A stretch of 11,546 nt of DNA from Clostridia bacterium (lineage in GTDB: Bacteria; Bacillota; Clostridia; Oscillospirales; CAG-272): assembly GCA_900770145.1 (NCBI GenBank), contig CAAGJL010000298.1, positions 1 through 11,546 on the forward strand. The letters run 5' to 3'. Shown here one piece after another: positions 1-6,388 of this stretch (position 1 is the stretch's first letter; every line of letters starts with the position of its first letter). The notes beneath the pieces were generated by a model, which had not been told where the DNA came from, searched no databases, and was given only the letters and a program-made list of their open reading frames with translations. Position numbers and translations under genes: made by a program.

Positions 1-594
1 CACGCCGAGGTTGGGCGACAGCGTAGTGAAATGATAGGCGGCAATCTTCGGGCGCGCCGCGCTGATGCGGGCAAGCAGAGAGGATTTGCCCACGCTCGGC
101 ATCCCGATCAGCCCCACGTCCGCCAGCATTTTCAGTTCCAGAATCAGTTCCCGCTCCTCTCCCTTGGTGCCGTTTTTCGCAAAGTTCGGAATCTGGCGCG
201 TGGGGGTGGCAAAATGCCGGTTGCCCCAGCCGCCCCGCCCGCCCTTACAGCAGACAAACGGCTCGCCGTCCGAAAGGTCGCGGATGATTTTTCCGCTTGC
301 CGCGTCCCGGATGATGGTGCCCGCAGGCACTTTCAGCACCACGTCGTCCGCAGTGGCGCCGTGAAACTTATCGCCGGAGCCGTTGCCGCCGTTTTTGGCG
401 ACGAATTTGCGGTGGTCGCGATAGTAAAGCAGGGTGGTGGCGCCGGGGTCTGCCTCAAAAACGATGTTGCCGCCGTGCCCGCCGTCCCCGCCGTCGGGGC
501 CCCCTTTTGCCACATATTTTTCGCGGTGGAACGCCACGGCGCCGTTGCCGCCGTCCCCCGCTTTGACGTAAATTTTTGCATGATCAATTAACAT
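1..594 (-). CDS. obg: Obg-family GTPase (partial, N-terminal 198 residues)
   Basis: Obg is an essential ribosome-associated GTPase acting in late 50S subunit assembly and stress signalling in the cytoplasm. The frame opens at an ATG (592-594) preceded by an AAGGAGA-like site at 601-607 and runs off the left edge of the window. Residues 1-158 are the glycine-rich Obg fold (AGDGGNGAVAFHREK near 12-26, GGPDGGDGGHGG at 31-42, then GGRGGWGNRHFATPTRQIP). The GTPase domain then begins: the P-loop GMPSVGKSS lies at 164-172 and the switch I region YHFTTLSPNLGV at 187-198, where the window ends. The P-loop reads MPS where FPN or LPN is usual; this is a mild variant with the GKS core intact. It is the last gene seen of the minus-strand operon, 35 bases after the CPBP gene. 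The family call is firm; the missing C-terminus cannot be judged. Confidence 0.96.
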   Translation of the reverse strand, partial: MLIDHAKIYVKAGDGGNGAVAFHREKYVAKGGPDGGDGGHGGNIVFEADPGATTLLYYRDHRKFVAKNGGNGSGDKFHGATADDVVLKVPAGTIIRDAASGKIIRDLSDGEPFVCCKGGRGGWGNRHFATPTRQIPNFAKNGTKGEERELILELKMLADVGLIGMPSVGKSSLLARISAARPKIAAYHFTTLSPNLGV

Positions 595-629
595 AAAGTC
601 TCCTTTTTTGATAGCCTGTCAAGCTACCC

Positions 630-1700
630 TCATAGCACCGAAAGCACGAATGTGAAAATCACCGCCGCAAAAAACGCCGCCGCGCCGGGGTTGCCGAACG
701 CGAGCGCCGAAAGCCGCTCGCGCAGCGGTACCGGGGGCATCCCGCCCTCGCTTGTCACAAACAGATTGGCGGGGGCAAGGCGGATCCGGCGGTAGTAAAC
801 GATGAAGAAAATCAGCCCCAGAAACGCCGCGCCGTAAAGCAGGGAGGAGTAAAGCCCTGCCGCTGCCAGCGCCGGCAGTTCGCCCGTTATCAGTCGCTCA
901 GTTTCCTCCGGGGTCGTCGCCTCCGGGAGTTTTTCAATCAGCGGAAGCACGCGGGGGAGTACCAGTTTGCTCATCAGCACGCTGATGCAGTTAAGCGCCG
1001 CATGGGGCAGGATGGTCAGATGAATCTTCCCCGATTTCACGTAAATATAGCCGAATGCCAGCCCCAGCCCGAACGCGTAAAAACATTGCGAAAAGTTGCC
1101 GTGCGCCAGCCCGAACACAAGCCCGGAGGCAAACACCGCCGCGCCCTCTCCGTAGCGGGAAAGCCCGTCAATCAGCGCTTTGCGGAAAATCAGTTCCTCC
1201 GCGACGGGCGCCAGCACCCCGACAAACAGGAGCGCGAGGAAAAGATTGGCGTCCCCGATCACGTCCGTCACGGTATCGGTGGGGTTGCCGGTCAGCGCCT
1301 CGATAAACGAGGTCACCACATTGCCGACCATACTGCCCGCCACCATGAAAAGGCACCCGACGCAGACGGAAACCGCATACCGTCCCGCCCCGAATTGCCG
1401 TTTGGCGGGCACGCACTGCGGCAGTTTTTTCATCGCGAGAAAAATCACCGGCACCACAATCAGGTAAAACGGCAGAGAGTCATAAAAGAACACCGCGTTG
1501 GGGTTTGCGGCAAACGCGGGGGCAATCAGCCGGAGGAGGAAAAAGACCCCGTATGCCACCCCCAGATGCAACAGCAACAGCAACGTGTAAAGAAACCCCG
1601 TGCGCGAAAACGCGCCGCGCACTTCCTTTTCCCCCACGCACGCCGCGGGGGGCGCGGGGGTCGGCTCTACCGTAAAGCCCCCGAACGGTGTGAAATTCAT
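630..1700 (-). CDS. CPBP-family intramembrane glutamic endopeptidase (type II CAAX prenyl protease-like)
   Basis: This is a 356-residue polytopic membrane protein. Hydrophobic segments lie near residues 36-62, 70-90, 108-132, 150-167, 186-221, 228-248, 276-304 and 336-356. The three CPBP (formerly Abi/CAAX) signatures are present: APVAEELIFRK with the catalytic pair E168/E169 and R173, FGLAHG with H200, and LPHAALN with H233 and N237. The family cleaves or modifies membrane substrates within the bilayer; bacterial members have roles in bacteriocin self-immunity, cell-surface protein processing and protein sorting, and the substrate here is unknown. The ATG overlaps the der stop codon as ATGA (1697-1700), and a GAGGAGGG ribosome site lies inside the end of der, so translation is probably coupled. 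The N-terminal 30 residues are Pro/Ala-rich and cytosolic-looking. Position between der and obg is unusual. Family confident, function open. Confidence 0.9.
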   Translation of the reverse strand: MNFTPFGGFTVEPTPAPPAACVGEKEVRGAFSRTGFLYTLLLLLHLGVAYGVFFLLRLIAPAFAANPNAVFFYDSLPFYLIVVPVIFLAMKKLPQCVPAKRQFGAGRYAVSVCVGCLFMVAGSMVGNVVTSFIEALTGNPTDTVTDVIGDANLFLALLFVGVLAPVAEELIFRKALIDGLSRYGEGAAVFASGLVFGLAHGNFSQCFYAFGLGLAFGYIYVKSGKIHLTILPHAALNCISVLMSKLVLPRVLPLIEKLPEATTPEETERLITGELPALAAAGLYSSLLYGAAFLGLIFFIVYYRRIRLAPANLFVTSEGGMPPVPLRERLSALAFGNPGAAAFFAAVIFTFVLSVL

Positions 1701-3031
1701 GACGGACCCTCCTCGCCTTTCTGGCGCACAATCAGGCGGATCGGCGTGCCGCGGAAACCGAAAGTTTCCCGCAGGCAGTTTTCCAGATACCGCTGATAAG
1801 AGAAATGAAACAGCTCCGCGTTGTTGCAGAACACCACAAACGTGGGCGGCGCGGTCTGAATCTGCGTCATATAGTAAATTTTCAGTCTCTTGCCCTTGTC
1901 GGAGGGGGGCTGAACCCTTGTCGTGGCGTCATTCAGCACGTCATTGAGCATCCCGGTGGAGACCCGCATCCGGCTTTGCCCGTACACGTACACAATCTGC
2001 TCAAAGATCTGCCCGGTGCGCTGCCCCGTCTTGGCGGAGACAAACAGCAACGGCGCGTACTGCATATAGGAAAGCGCCTGATACACGTCCTTGGTGTAAT
2101 TGTTGACCGTGGAGTTGTCTTTCTCCACGCTGTCCCATTTGTTGACCAGAATGATCGTTGCCTTGCCCGCTTCGTGCGCGATGCCGGCAATGCGCTCGTC
2201 CTGCTCGGTCACGCCCTCGGCGGCGTCCACCACCAGCAGGCACACGTCGGCGCGTTCCACCGCCATATGCGCGCGCAGAACGCTGTATTTCTCGATTTTG
2301 TCATTCACCTTGGATTGCCGCCGGATCCCCGCCGTGTCGATAAAGGTGAACTTGCCGAACTCGTTTTCAAACACGGAGTCCACCGCGTCTCTCGTCGTGC
2401 CCGGAATATCGGAAACAATCAGCCGCTCGGTGCCGAGCAACCGGTTGATCATCGAGGATTTGCCCGCGTTCGGCTTGCCGATCACCGCCACCTTGATGCT
2501 GTCGTCCTCCTCTTCCTCCCCGGCGTGTTCGGGCAAAAGTTCCAGCACCGCGTCCAACAGATCCCCCGTGCCGGAGCCGTGCACCGAGGAGACGGCAATG
2601 GGGTCGGTGGCAAGTCCCAACTCGTAAAACTCGTAAAATTCCATCGGCAGCGCGCCCGTGCGGTCGCACTTGTTGACCGCCAGCAACAGCGGTTTGCCGC
2701 TTTTCTGCAACATCACGCACACGTCGCGGTCGGCGGCGGTCAGCCCCGTGCTCACATCGCAGAGAAACACGATCACGTCCGCGCTTTCGATTGCCACGCT
2801 TGCCTGAAATTTCATCTGAGACAGAATCACGTCGTCGCTTTTCGGCTCGATCCCGCCGGTGTCGATGACCGTGAGTTTGCGCCCGTTCCACTCGCATTCC
2901 CCATAGATCCGGTCGCGCGTGACGCCGGGGGTATCCTCCACGATGGAGCGGCGCTCCCCAATCAGTTTGTTGAACAGTGTGCTTTTGCCGACATTTGGTC
3001 TGCCGACAATGGCAATTACCGGTTTTGACAT
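1697..3031 (-). CDS. der: Ribosome assembly GTPase Der (EngA), tandem G domains
   Basis: Der is an essential double GTPase required for maturation of the 50S ribosomal subunit. The 444-residue protein has two G domains and a C-terminal KH-like domain, the usual length and order. First domain: GRPNVGKS at 10-17, DTPGVTRD at 33-40, DTGG at 57-60, NKCD at 120-123. An acidic linker (EEEEDD, about 172-177) leads to the second domain: GKPNAGKS at 185-192, DTAG at 232-235, NKWD at 297-300. The basic KH-like region covers about 350-440. The frame is open to a GTG at 3038-3040, but that codon lies inside the GAGGTG ribosome site, so I chose the ATG at 3029-3031, six bases beyond it. It follows the DUF512 gene by 15 bases and overlaps the CPBP start by 4. 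Confidence 0.97.
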   Translation of the reverse strand: MSKPVIAIVGRPNVGKSTLFNKLIGERRSIVEDTPGVTRDRIYGECEWNGRKLTVIDTGGIEPKSDDVILSQMKFQASVAIESADVIVFLCDVSTGLTAADRDVCVMLQKSGKPLLLAVNKCDRTGALPMEFYEFYELGLATDPIAVSSVHGSGTGDLLDAVLELLPEHAGEEEEDDSIKVAVIGKPNAGKSSMINRLLGTERLIVSDIPGTTRDAVDSVFENEFGKFTFIDTAGIRRQSKVNDKIEKYSVLRAHMAVERADVCLLVVDAAEGVTEQDERIAGIAHEAGKATIILVNKWDSVEKDNSTVNNYTKDVYQALSYMQYAPLLFVSAKTGQRTGQIFEQIVYVYGQSRMRVSTGMLNDVLNDATTRVQPPSDKGKRLKIYYMTQIQTAPPTFVVFCNNAELFHFSYQRYLENCLRETFGFRGTPIRLIVRQKGEEGPS

Positions 3032-3037
3032 ATCAAT

Positions 3038-3043
3038 CACCTC
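3038..3043 (-). promoter_or_regulatory. Ribosome binding site that fixes the der start
   Basis: GAGGTG on the minus strand lies six bases before the ATG at 3029-3031. The in-frame GTG at 3038-3040 forms part of this site and so is unlikely to be the start codon. Confidence 0.75.
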
Positions 3044-3046
3044 ACA

Positions 3047-4375
3047 TCAAAGGTCAGGCGCGGCGACCCCGAGAAACGCGGCAAGCAATGCCGCGCCTTC
3101 CCCTTTGGTGGGGGTCACTTTCACGCCGAGAATCCGGGAGAGCTCCCCCGGGGTCATTCCGCAAAGGAACAAATCGCCCTGTGCTCGAAGCATCGTGGCG
3201 GGGATCAGCAACTCCTCGCCAAGGTTCTGCCCTGCCAGCTGTTCCGCCACGTCTTTGCCGGTCAACAGCCCCGCCACCGTGATTTCACTGCCGAAAAAGC
3301 GGTTTTCAATCACGTGCACGTCAATGCGAAGCCCCGGCAAGAGCGCCGTCAGTTTTCCGGCAAGCAGTTTCATGGTATCTCCTGCCGCCTTGCCGGTGGC
3401 AAGCGAGATATGACGGCGAAACGCGGCGCGGTCGGGCACGTATTCGTCCAGAAACGGCAGTTCCGCGTCAAATTCGGAAACAAGGGAGCGGATCATTCCC
3501 ACCCCGTTTTCAATCTGCTCATAGTCCCCATAATATTCTTCCTCCGGCATCGGAAGTCCGGCTTTGAGATAGAACTCGTCCGCACAGCAGAAAATGCGTG
3601 CGCCGAGCGCCGAGCGGCACTTGTCGCCGAAGTCCGTCACCTGCGCGATGACCGCGCGGCATTCCTCCGGGGTGAAGGGGGAGAGGGGGTAGAGCCCCTC
3701 GCGGTAGCGCGTCAGCCCCGCGGGCACCACCGAAACGCTGCCCATTGCGGGGTAAAGCGCCGCCAGGTCGTGCATGGTGCGGGTCAGTTCCTCTCCGTCG
3801 TTGATCCCGCGGCACAGCACGATCTGCCCGCAAAGGCGGATGCCGGCGTCGGCAAGGCGGCGCAGGTAGGAGAGCACCTCCCCCGCGCGCTTGTTTTTCA
3901 TCATGGCGCAACGCAGCTCCGGGTTGGTGGTGTGCACCGACACGTTGACCGGGGAAATGTGCATTTTGATGATGCGGTCAATGTCGCGGTCATGCAGGTT
4001 GGTCAGCGTGATATAGTTGCCGTGCAGAAAGGAGAGACGGCTGTCGTCGTCTTTGAAATAAAGGGAGGAACGCAGCCCTTTGGGCAACTGGTCGATAAAG
4101 CAGAAAATGCACTTGTTGGCACAGGAATGTTTTTGGTCCATCAGGGGCGTTTCAAAGTCCAGCCCGATGTCGTCATACGTGCTTTTGTGAATGGTAACGG
4201 AATACGGCGCGCCGCCCCGCGTGAGTTCTATGGTTACGCGCTCGTCGGCAAGATAAAAGCGGTAGTCCAGCACGTCGGCAATCTCATTGCCGTTTACCCG
4301 CAGCAATTCATCCCCGGGCTGAATCCCGGCGGACGCCGCGCAGCTGTCCGGATCCACCCCGCAAATGCGAACCAT
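3047..4375 (-). CDS. DUF512 family protein: PDZ plus radical SAM Fe-S protein
   Basis: The 442-residue product has three parts. Residues 1-60 are a PDZ-like fold (SAGIQPGDELLRVNGNEI, about 15-32). The radical SAM-type cluster motif CANKCIFC follows with C85, C89 and C92, then IDQLPKGLR and LSFLHGNYITLTNL, which are typical of this family. The last 200 residues match the DUF512 domain, ending in LCGMTPGELSRILGVKV. The protein probably binds a 4Fe-4S cluster and S-adenosylmethionine; its substrate is unknown. The gene is widespread in Clostridia and cyanobacteria, and in Clostridia it commonly sits just before der, as here, which suggests a link to ribosome or RNA biology (inference). A TTG at 4376-4378 is in frame but only two bases from the GGAGGG site at 4381-4386; the ATG at 4373-4375 is five bases away and is preferred. 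It is first in the operon, driven by the promoter at 4416-4444. Confidence 0.92.
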   Translation of the reverse strand: MVRICGVDPDSCAASAGIQPGDELLRVNGNEIADVLDYRFYLADERVTIELTRGGAPYSVTIHKSTYDDIGLDFETPLMDQKHSCANKCIFCFIDQLPKGLRSSLYFKDDDSRLSFLHGNYITLTNLHDRDIDRIIKMHISPVNVSVHTTNPELRCAMMKNKRAGEVLSYLRRLADAGIRLCGQIVLCRGINDGEELTRTMHDLAALYPAMGSVSVVPAGLTRYREGLYPLSPFTPEECRAVIAQVTDFGDKCRSALGARIFCCADEFYLKAGLPMPEEEYYGDYEQIENGVGMIRSLVSEFDAELPFLDEYVPDRAAFRRHISLATGKAAGDTMKLLAGKLTALLPGLRIDVHVIENRFFGSEITVAGLLTGKDVAEQLAGQNLGEELLIPATMLRAQGDLFLCGMTPGELSRILGVKVTPTKGEGAALLAAFLGVAAPDL

Positions 4376-4415
4376 CAAACCCCTCCCTTCGCGGTATGGC
4401 AGATTTTTTCATTAT

Positions 4416-4444
4416 AGTATAACACATTTTGAAGAGAAAAGCAA
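4416..4444 (-). promoter_or_regulatory. Sigma-A-type promoter for the DUF512-der-CPBP-obg operon
   Basis: Reading the minus strand, TTGCTT (4439-4444) is followed after exactly 17 bases by TATACT (4416-4421), overlapped by a second TATAAT-like word. Transcription should begin near 4408, giving a leader of about 33 bases before the DUF512 ATG. No other convincing promoter was seen between these genes, so the four genes probably share it. Confidence 0.75.
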
Positions 4445-4454
4445 GCAAAAGCAA

Positions 4455-4540
4455 GGGGTTTTTGAAAAAAGCCCCCGTTTTGCGCGCCCGGCGGGCAACA
4501 GAAGGAGCGGGTGCGCCGCCGGAATGCCGGCGAGCGGTTT
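4455..4540. repeat. Dispersed intergenic repeat, copy A (hairpin plus GC-rich tail)
   Basis: A G-run/T-run/A-run/C-run hairpin (4455-4476) is followed by a GC-rich tail containing GTGCGCCGCCGGAATGCCGG (4511-4530). The same order and much of the sequence recur at 11412-11494, where the 20-base core matches 18 of 20. Inside the core, CGCCGG (4517-4522) and CCGGCG (4527-4532) form a 6-bp hairpin with loop AATG. This copy lies between two divergent promoters, where a terminator would serve no obvious purpose, which favours a mobile or dispersed element. Short open frames through it are low-complexity Arg/Pro/Gly/Ala-rich and are not believable genes. Confidence 0.65.
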
Positions 4541-4719
4541 TTCGGATGGCTTTTCCTTTCGGGGGAAAGAGCAGAAGTCGCCCGTTTGTATGGCGTACCG
4601 CTTTGCCGACCGCAGGGGGCGTTCCGTATCCCCGCCCGGATGAAATCCGACCCCGGCAACCGTCGGAGGCAAGCTCCCGCAGTGCGCTTGCCATGCGGGA
4701 TTTTGGGGATTTTTCCTGT
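4541..4719. other. Non-coding GC-rich intergenic stretch with small hairpins
   Basis: No gene is supported here. Small inverted repeats are visible: CTTTTCC with GGGAAAG (about 4550-4568), CGGAT with ATCCG (4637-4649), CCGAC with GTCGG (4647-4666), GGCAAG with CTTGCC (4668-4692), and CCCGCA with TGCGGG (4676-4699). Several overlap and so exclude one another. The tract may continue the dispersed repeat of copy A. It lies upstream of the plus-strand promoter, so it would not be in that transcript. Confidence 0.4.
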
Positions 4720-4785
4720 TAAAAATAAGACAAACTTCGTTAATTAAATAACTATTGTAAAAAGCCACAAAAAACGGTTTTTTTA

Positions 4786-4794
4786 TGCTATACT
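4786..4794 (+). promoter_or_regulatory. Extended -10 promoter of the G3P flavoprotein operon
   Basis: TGCTATACT is an extended -10 element (TG at 4786-4787, TATACT at 4789-4794). No good -35 is found at the normal distance (CACAAA at 4766-4771), consistent with dependence on the extended -10 or on an activator. An A6-CGG-T7 dyad at 4769-4784 fills the spacer and could be an operator. Start of transcription is expected near 4801, giving a leader of about 142 bases. Confidence 0.65.
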
Positions 4795-4811
4795 GTCCTT
4801 GTAAAAACCCG

Positions 4812-4923
4812 GCCTGACAGGAGGAATCCGAACCCGCCGGAAGTCAAAACGTTCTCGCGGGACGGATTTTTCGTCAGGGAAATCCGTCCCGCGAGAACCG
4901 GGGGAAGAGTGCTTCTGTCAGGC
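4812..4923 (+). promoter_or_regulatory. Structured 5' leader RNA, candidate cis-regulatory element
   Basis: The leader of the flavoprotein operon folds as a nested structure by inspection. GCCTGACAG (4812-4820) pairs perfectly with CTGTCAGGC (4915-4923). Inside it CCCG (4833-4836) can pair with CGGG (4899-4902). Within that a perfect 19-bp stem joins 4851-4869 to 4880-4898 with a ten-base loop at 4870-4879. No U-run follows the stem, so it is not a simple terminator. The outer stem ends five bases before the AAAGGA ribosome site (4928-4933) of the ATG at 4943. The loop word GTCAGG (4873-4878) is complementary to CCTGAC (4813-4818), and CCGGC (4809-4813) can pair with GCCGG (4836-4840), so alternative folds exist. 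I recognise no known riboswitch class in it. The structure is seen directly; a regulatory role is inference. Confidence 0.65.
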
Positions 4924-4942
4924 GAAGAAAGGAACAAAAATC

Positions 4943-6388
4943 ATGTTTGATATTGTGGTGATAGGTGCCGGCGTGGTCGGCGCGCTGATTGCGCGCACGC
5001 TCAGCGCTTATCGGCTGGATGTCTGCATCGTGGAGGCAAAGCAGGATGTGGCAATGGCGGCAAGTTCCGCCAATTCCGCCATCGTACACGCGGGCTTTGA
5101 CGCAAAGGAGGGCACGCTGAAAGCGGCGCTCAACGTGCGCGGCGCCGAGATGATGGAGGGGGTCTGCCGGGAGCTGGGTGTGAAATACCGCAACAACGGC
5201 TCTCTGGTGATTGCCTTCAATGACGCGGATGTGGAGATGCTGCACACGCTGCTTGCCCGCGGAGAGAAAAACGGGGTCAGGGGACTGAGAATCCTTGACC
5301 GCGAGGAACTGCAAAAAGCAGAGCCGCACATCTCGAAAAACGTGGTGGCGGCGCTGTATGCCCCCACGGCGGGGATTGTTTGCCCGTATGGGCTGACCGT
5401 GGCGGCAGTGGGCAACGCGATGGACAACGGCGCGCAGTTGCGCCTTGGCTTCAAGGTCACCGGGATTGAGGATCTCGGCGGCTTTTTCCGTGTGAGCGCC
5501 GAGAACGGCAAGAGCGTGGATACGCGATACATCATCAACGCGGCGGGGCTGTTTTCGGACGACGTGGCGGCGCTGGCGGGAGACACCTCCTTTACGGTGC
5601 ACGCGCGGCGCGGCGAATACATCCTGCTGGACAAGGAATGCGGCAATCTGGTCAGTGCCACCGTGTTCCGCACGCCCGGCAAAATGGGCAAGGGGATTCT
5701 CGTGACCCCCACGGTGGACGGGAATCTTCTGATGGGTCCCACGTCGCTGGACATCAGCGACAAGGACGATCGCTCTACCACTGCCAAGGGGCTTTCCACC
5801 GTGATGAAAGAGGCGGGCGAAAATGTGGACGGGCTGGCGTTCGGCAAGGCAATCACCTCGTTTTGCGGGTTGCGCGCCGTCGGCTCGACCGGTGATTTTA
5901 TCATCAACAGCCCCCGCCCCGGTTTTGTGAACGTGGCGGGCATCGAATCCCCCGGGCTTTCCTCCGCCCCCGCGATTGCGGAATACGTGGCGGAGCTGCT
6001 GCGCGGGATGGGCTGCACGCTGAAAAAGAAAAAGAAATGGAACCCCAACCGCGCGCCGATGCACGCGTTCCGCGAGGCAAGCGCAGAGGAGAAAAACGAG
6101 ATGATCCGCAACGACCCCGCTTTCGGCAGAATTGTGTGCCGCTGCGAGACCGTGACGGAGGGGGAGATTTTGCAGGCAATCCGGCAGAACCCGCGCCCGA
6201 CCGATCTTGACGGCGTGAAACGCCGCACGAGAGCCCAGATGGGGCGCTGTCAGGGCGGCTTCTGCTCGCCGACGATCGTGGAACTGCTGGCAAGGGAACT
6301 GAAAATCCCGTTTGAGGCAGTGACCAAAAACGGCGGCGGCTCCTATCTCAATGTGGGCAAAACCAAGGAGGGCAACGGAAATGGCTGA
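4943..6388 (+). CDS. FAD-dependent glycerol-3-phosphate dehydrogenase-like protein (GlpA/GlpO-type) with BFD-like [2Fe-2S] domain
   Basis: This 481-residue flavoprotein has two parts. Residues 1-355 are a DAO-fold oxidoreductase starting with the FAD-binding VVIGAGVVGALIA (5-17), an acidic EA at 31-32 ending the second strand, SSANSAIVHAG (41-51), and a late FAD segment VAGIESPGLSSAPAIAEYV (331-349). After a basic KKKKK linker, residues 396-455 form a BFD-like domain with four cysteines, C399, C401, C436 and C441 (CxC and CQGGFC), expected to hold a [2Fe-2S] cluster. E. coli GlpA has a comparable order. The likely reaction is G3P to dihydroxyacetone phosphate, with electrons passed to the partner proteins rather than to oxygen. 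2-hydroxyacid oxidation (LhgO-like) is an alternative, since the catalytic part resembles both. AAAGGA at 4928-4933 is the ribosome site. It overlaps the next gene by 8 bases. Confidence 0.85.
   Translation: MFDIVVIGAGVVGALIARTLSAYRLDVCIVEAKQDVAMAASSANSAIVHAGFDAKEGTLKAALNVRGAEMMEGVCRELGVKYRNNGSLVIAFNDADVEMLHTLLARGEKNGVRGLRILDREELQKAEPHISKNVVAALYAPTAGIVCPYGLTVAAVGNAMDNGAQLRLGFKVTGIEDLGGFFRVSAENGKSVDTRYIINAAGLFSDDVAALAGDTSFTVHARRGEYILLDKECGNLVSATVFRTPGKMGKGILVTPTVDGNLLMGPTSLDISDKDDRSTTAKGLSTVMKEAGENVDGLAFGKAITSFCGLRAVGSTGDFIINSPRPGFVNVAGIESPGLSSAPAIAEYVAELLRGMGCTLKKKKKWNPNRAPMHAFREASAEEKNEMIRNDPAFGRIVCRCETVTEGEILQAIRQNPRPTDLDGVKRRTRAQMGRCQGGFCSPTIVELLARELKIPFEAVTKNGGGSYLNVGKTKEGNGNG

Noticed and set aside
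1805..4417. Long plus-strand frames antisense to der and the DUF512 gene
   Set aside because: His/Arg/Ala/Val-rich shadows caused by GC-rich codon use; the opposite strand has complete conserved motifs.
4639..4661. Words like the SAM-I (S-box) riboswitch core: GATGAAA and CCCGGCAACC
   Set aside because: Six extra bases separate the words, the other conserved S-box segments and closing stem are missing, it lies upstream of the only promoter seen, and the next genes are unrelated to methionine. CGGCAACCG also occurs in the local palindromic repeats.
4308..4768. Several short open frames on both strands of the divergent intergenic region
   Set aside because: Low-complexity Arg/Pro/Gly/Ala-rich products that run through hairpins and promoters; best explained by repeat sequence.
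4851..4898. The 19-bp stem read as a Rho-independent terminator
   Set aside because: It is followed by C and G bases, not a T-run, and lies just ahead of the gene it would switch off.
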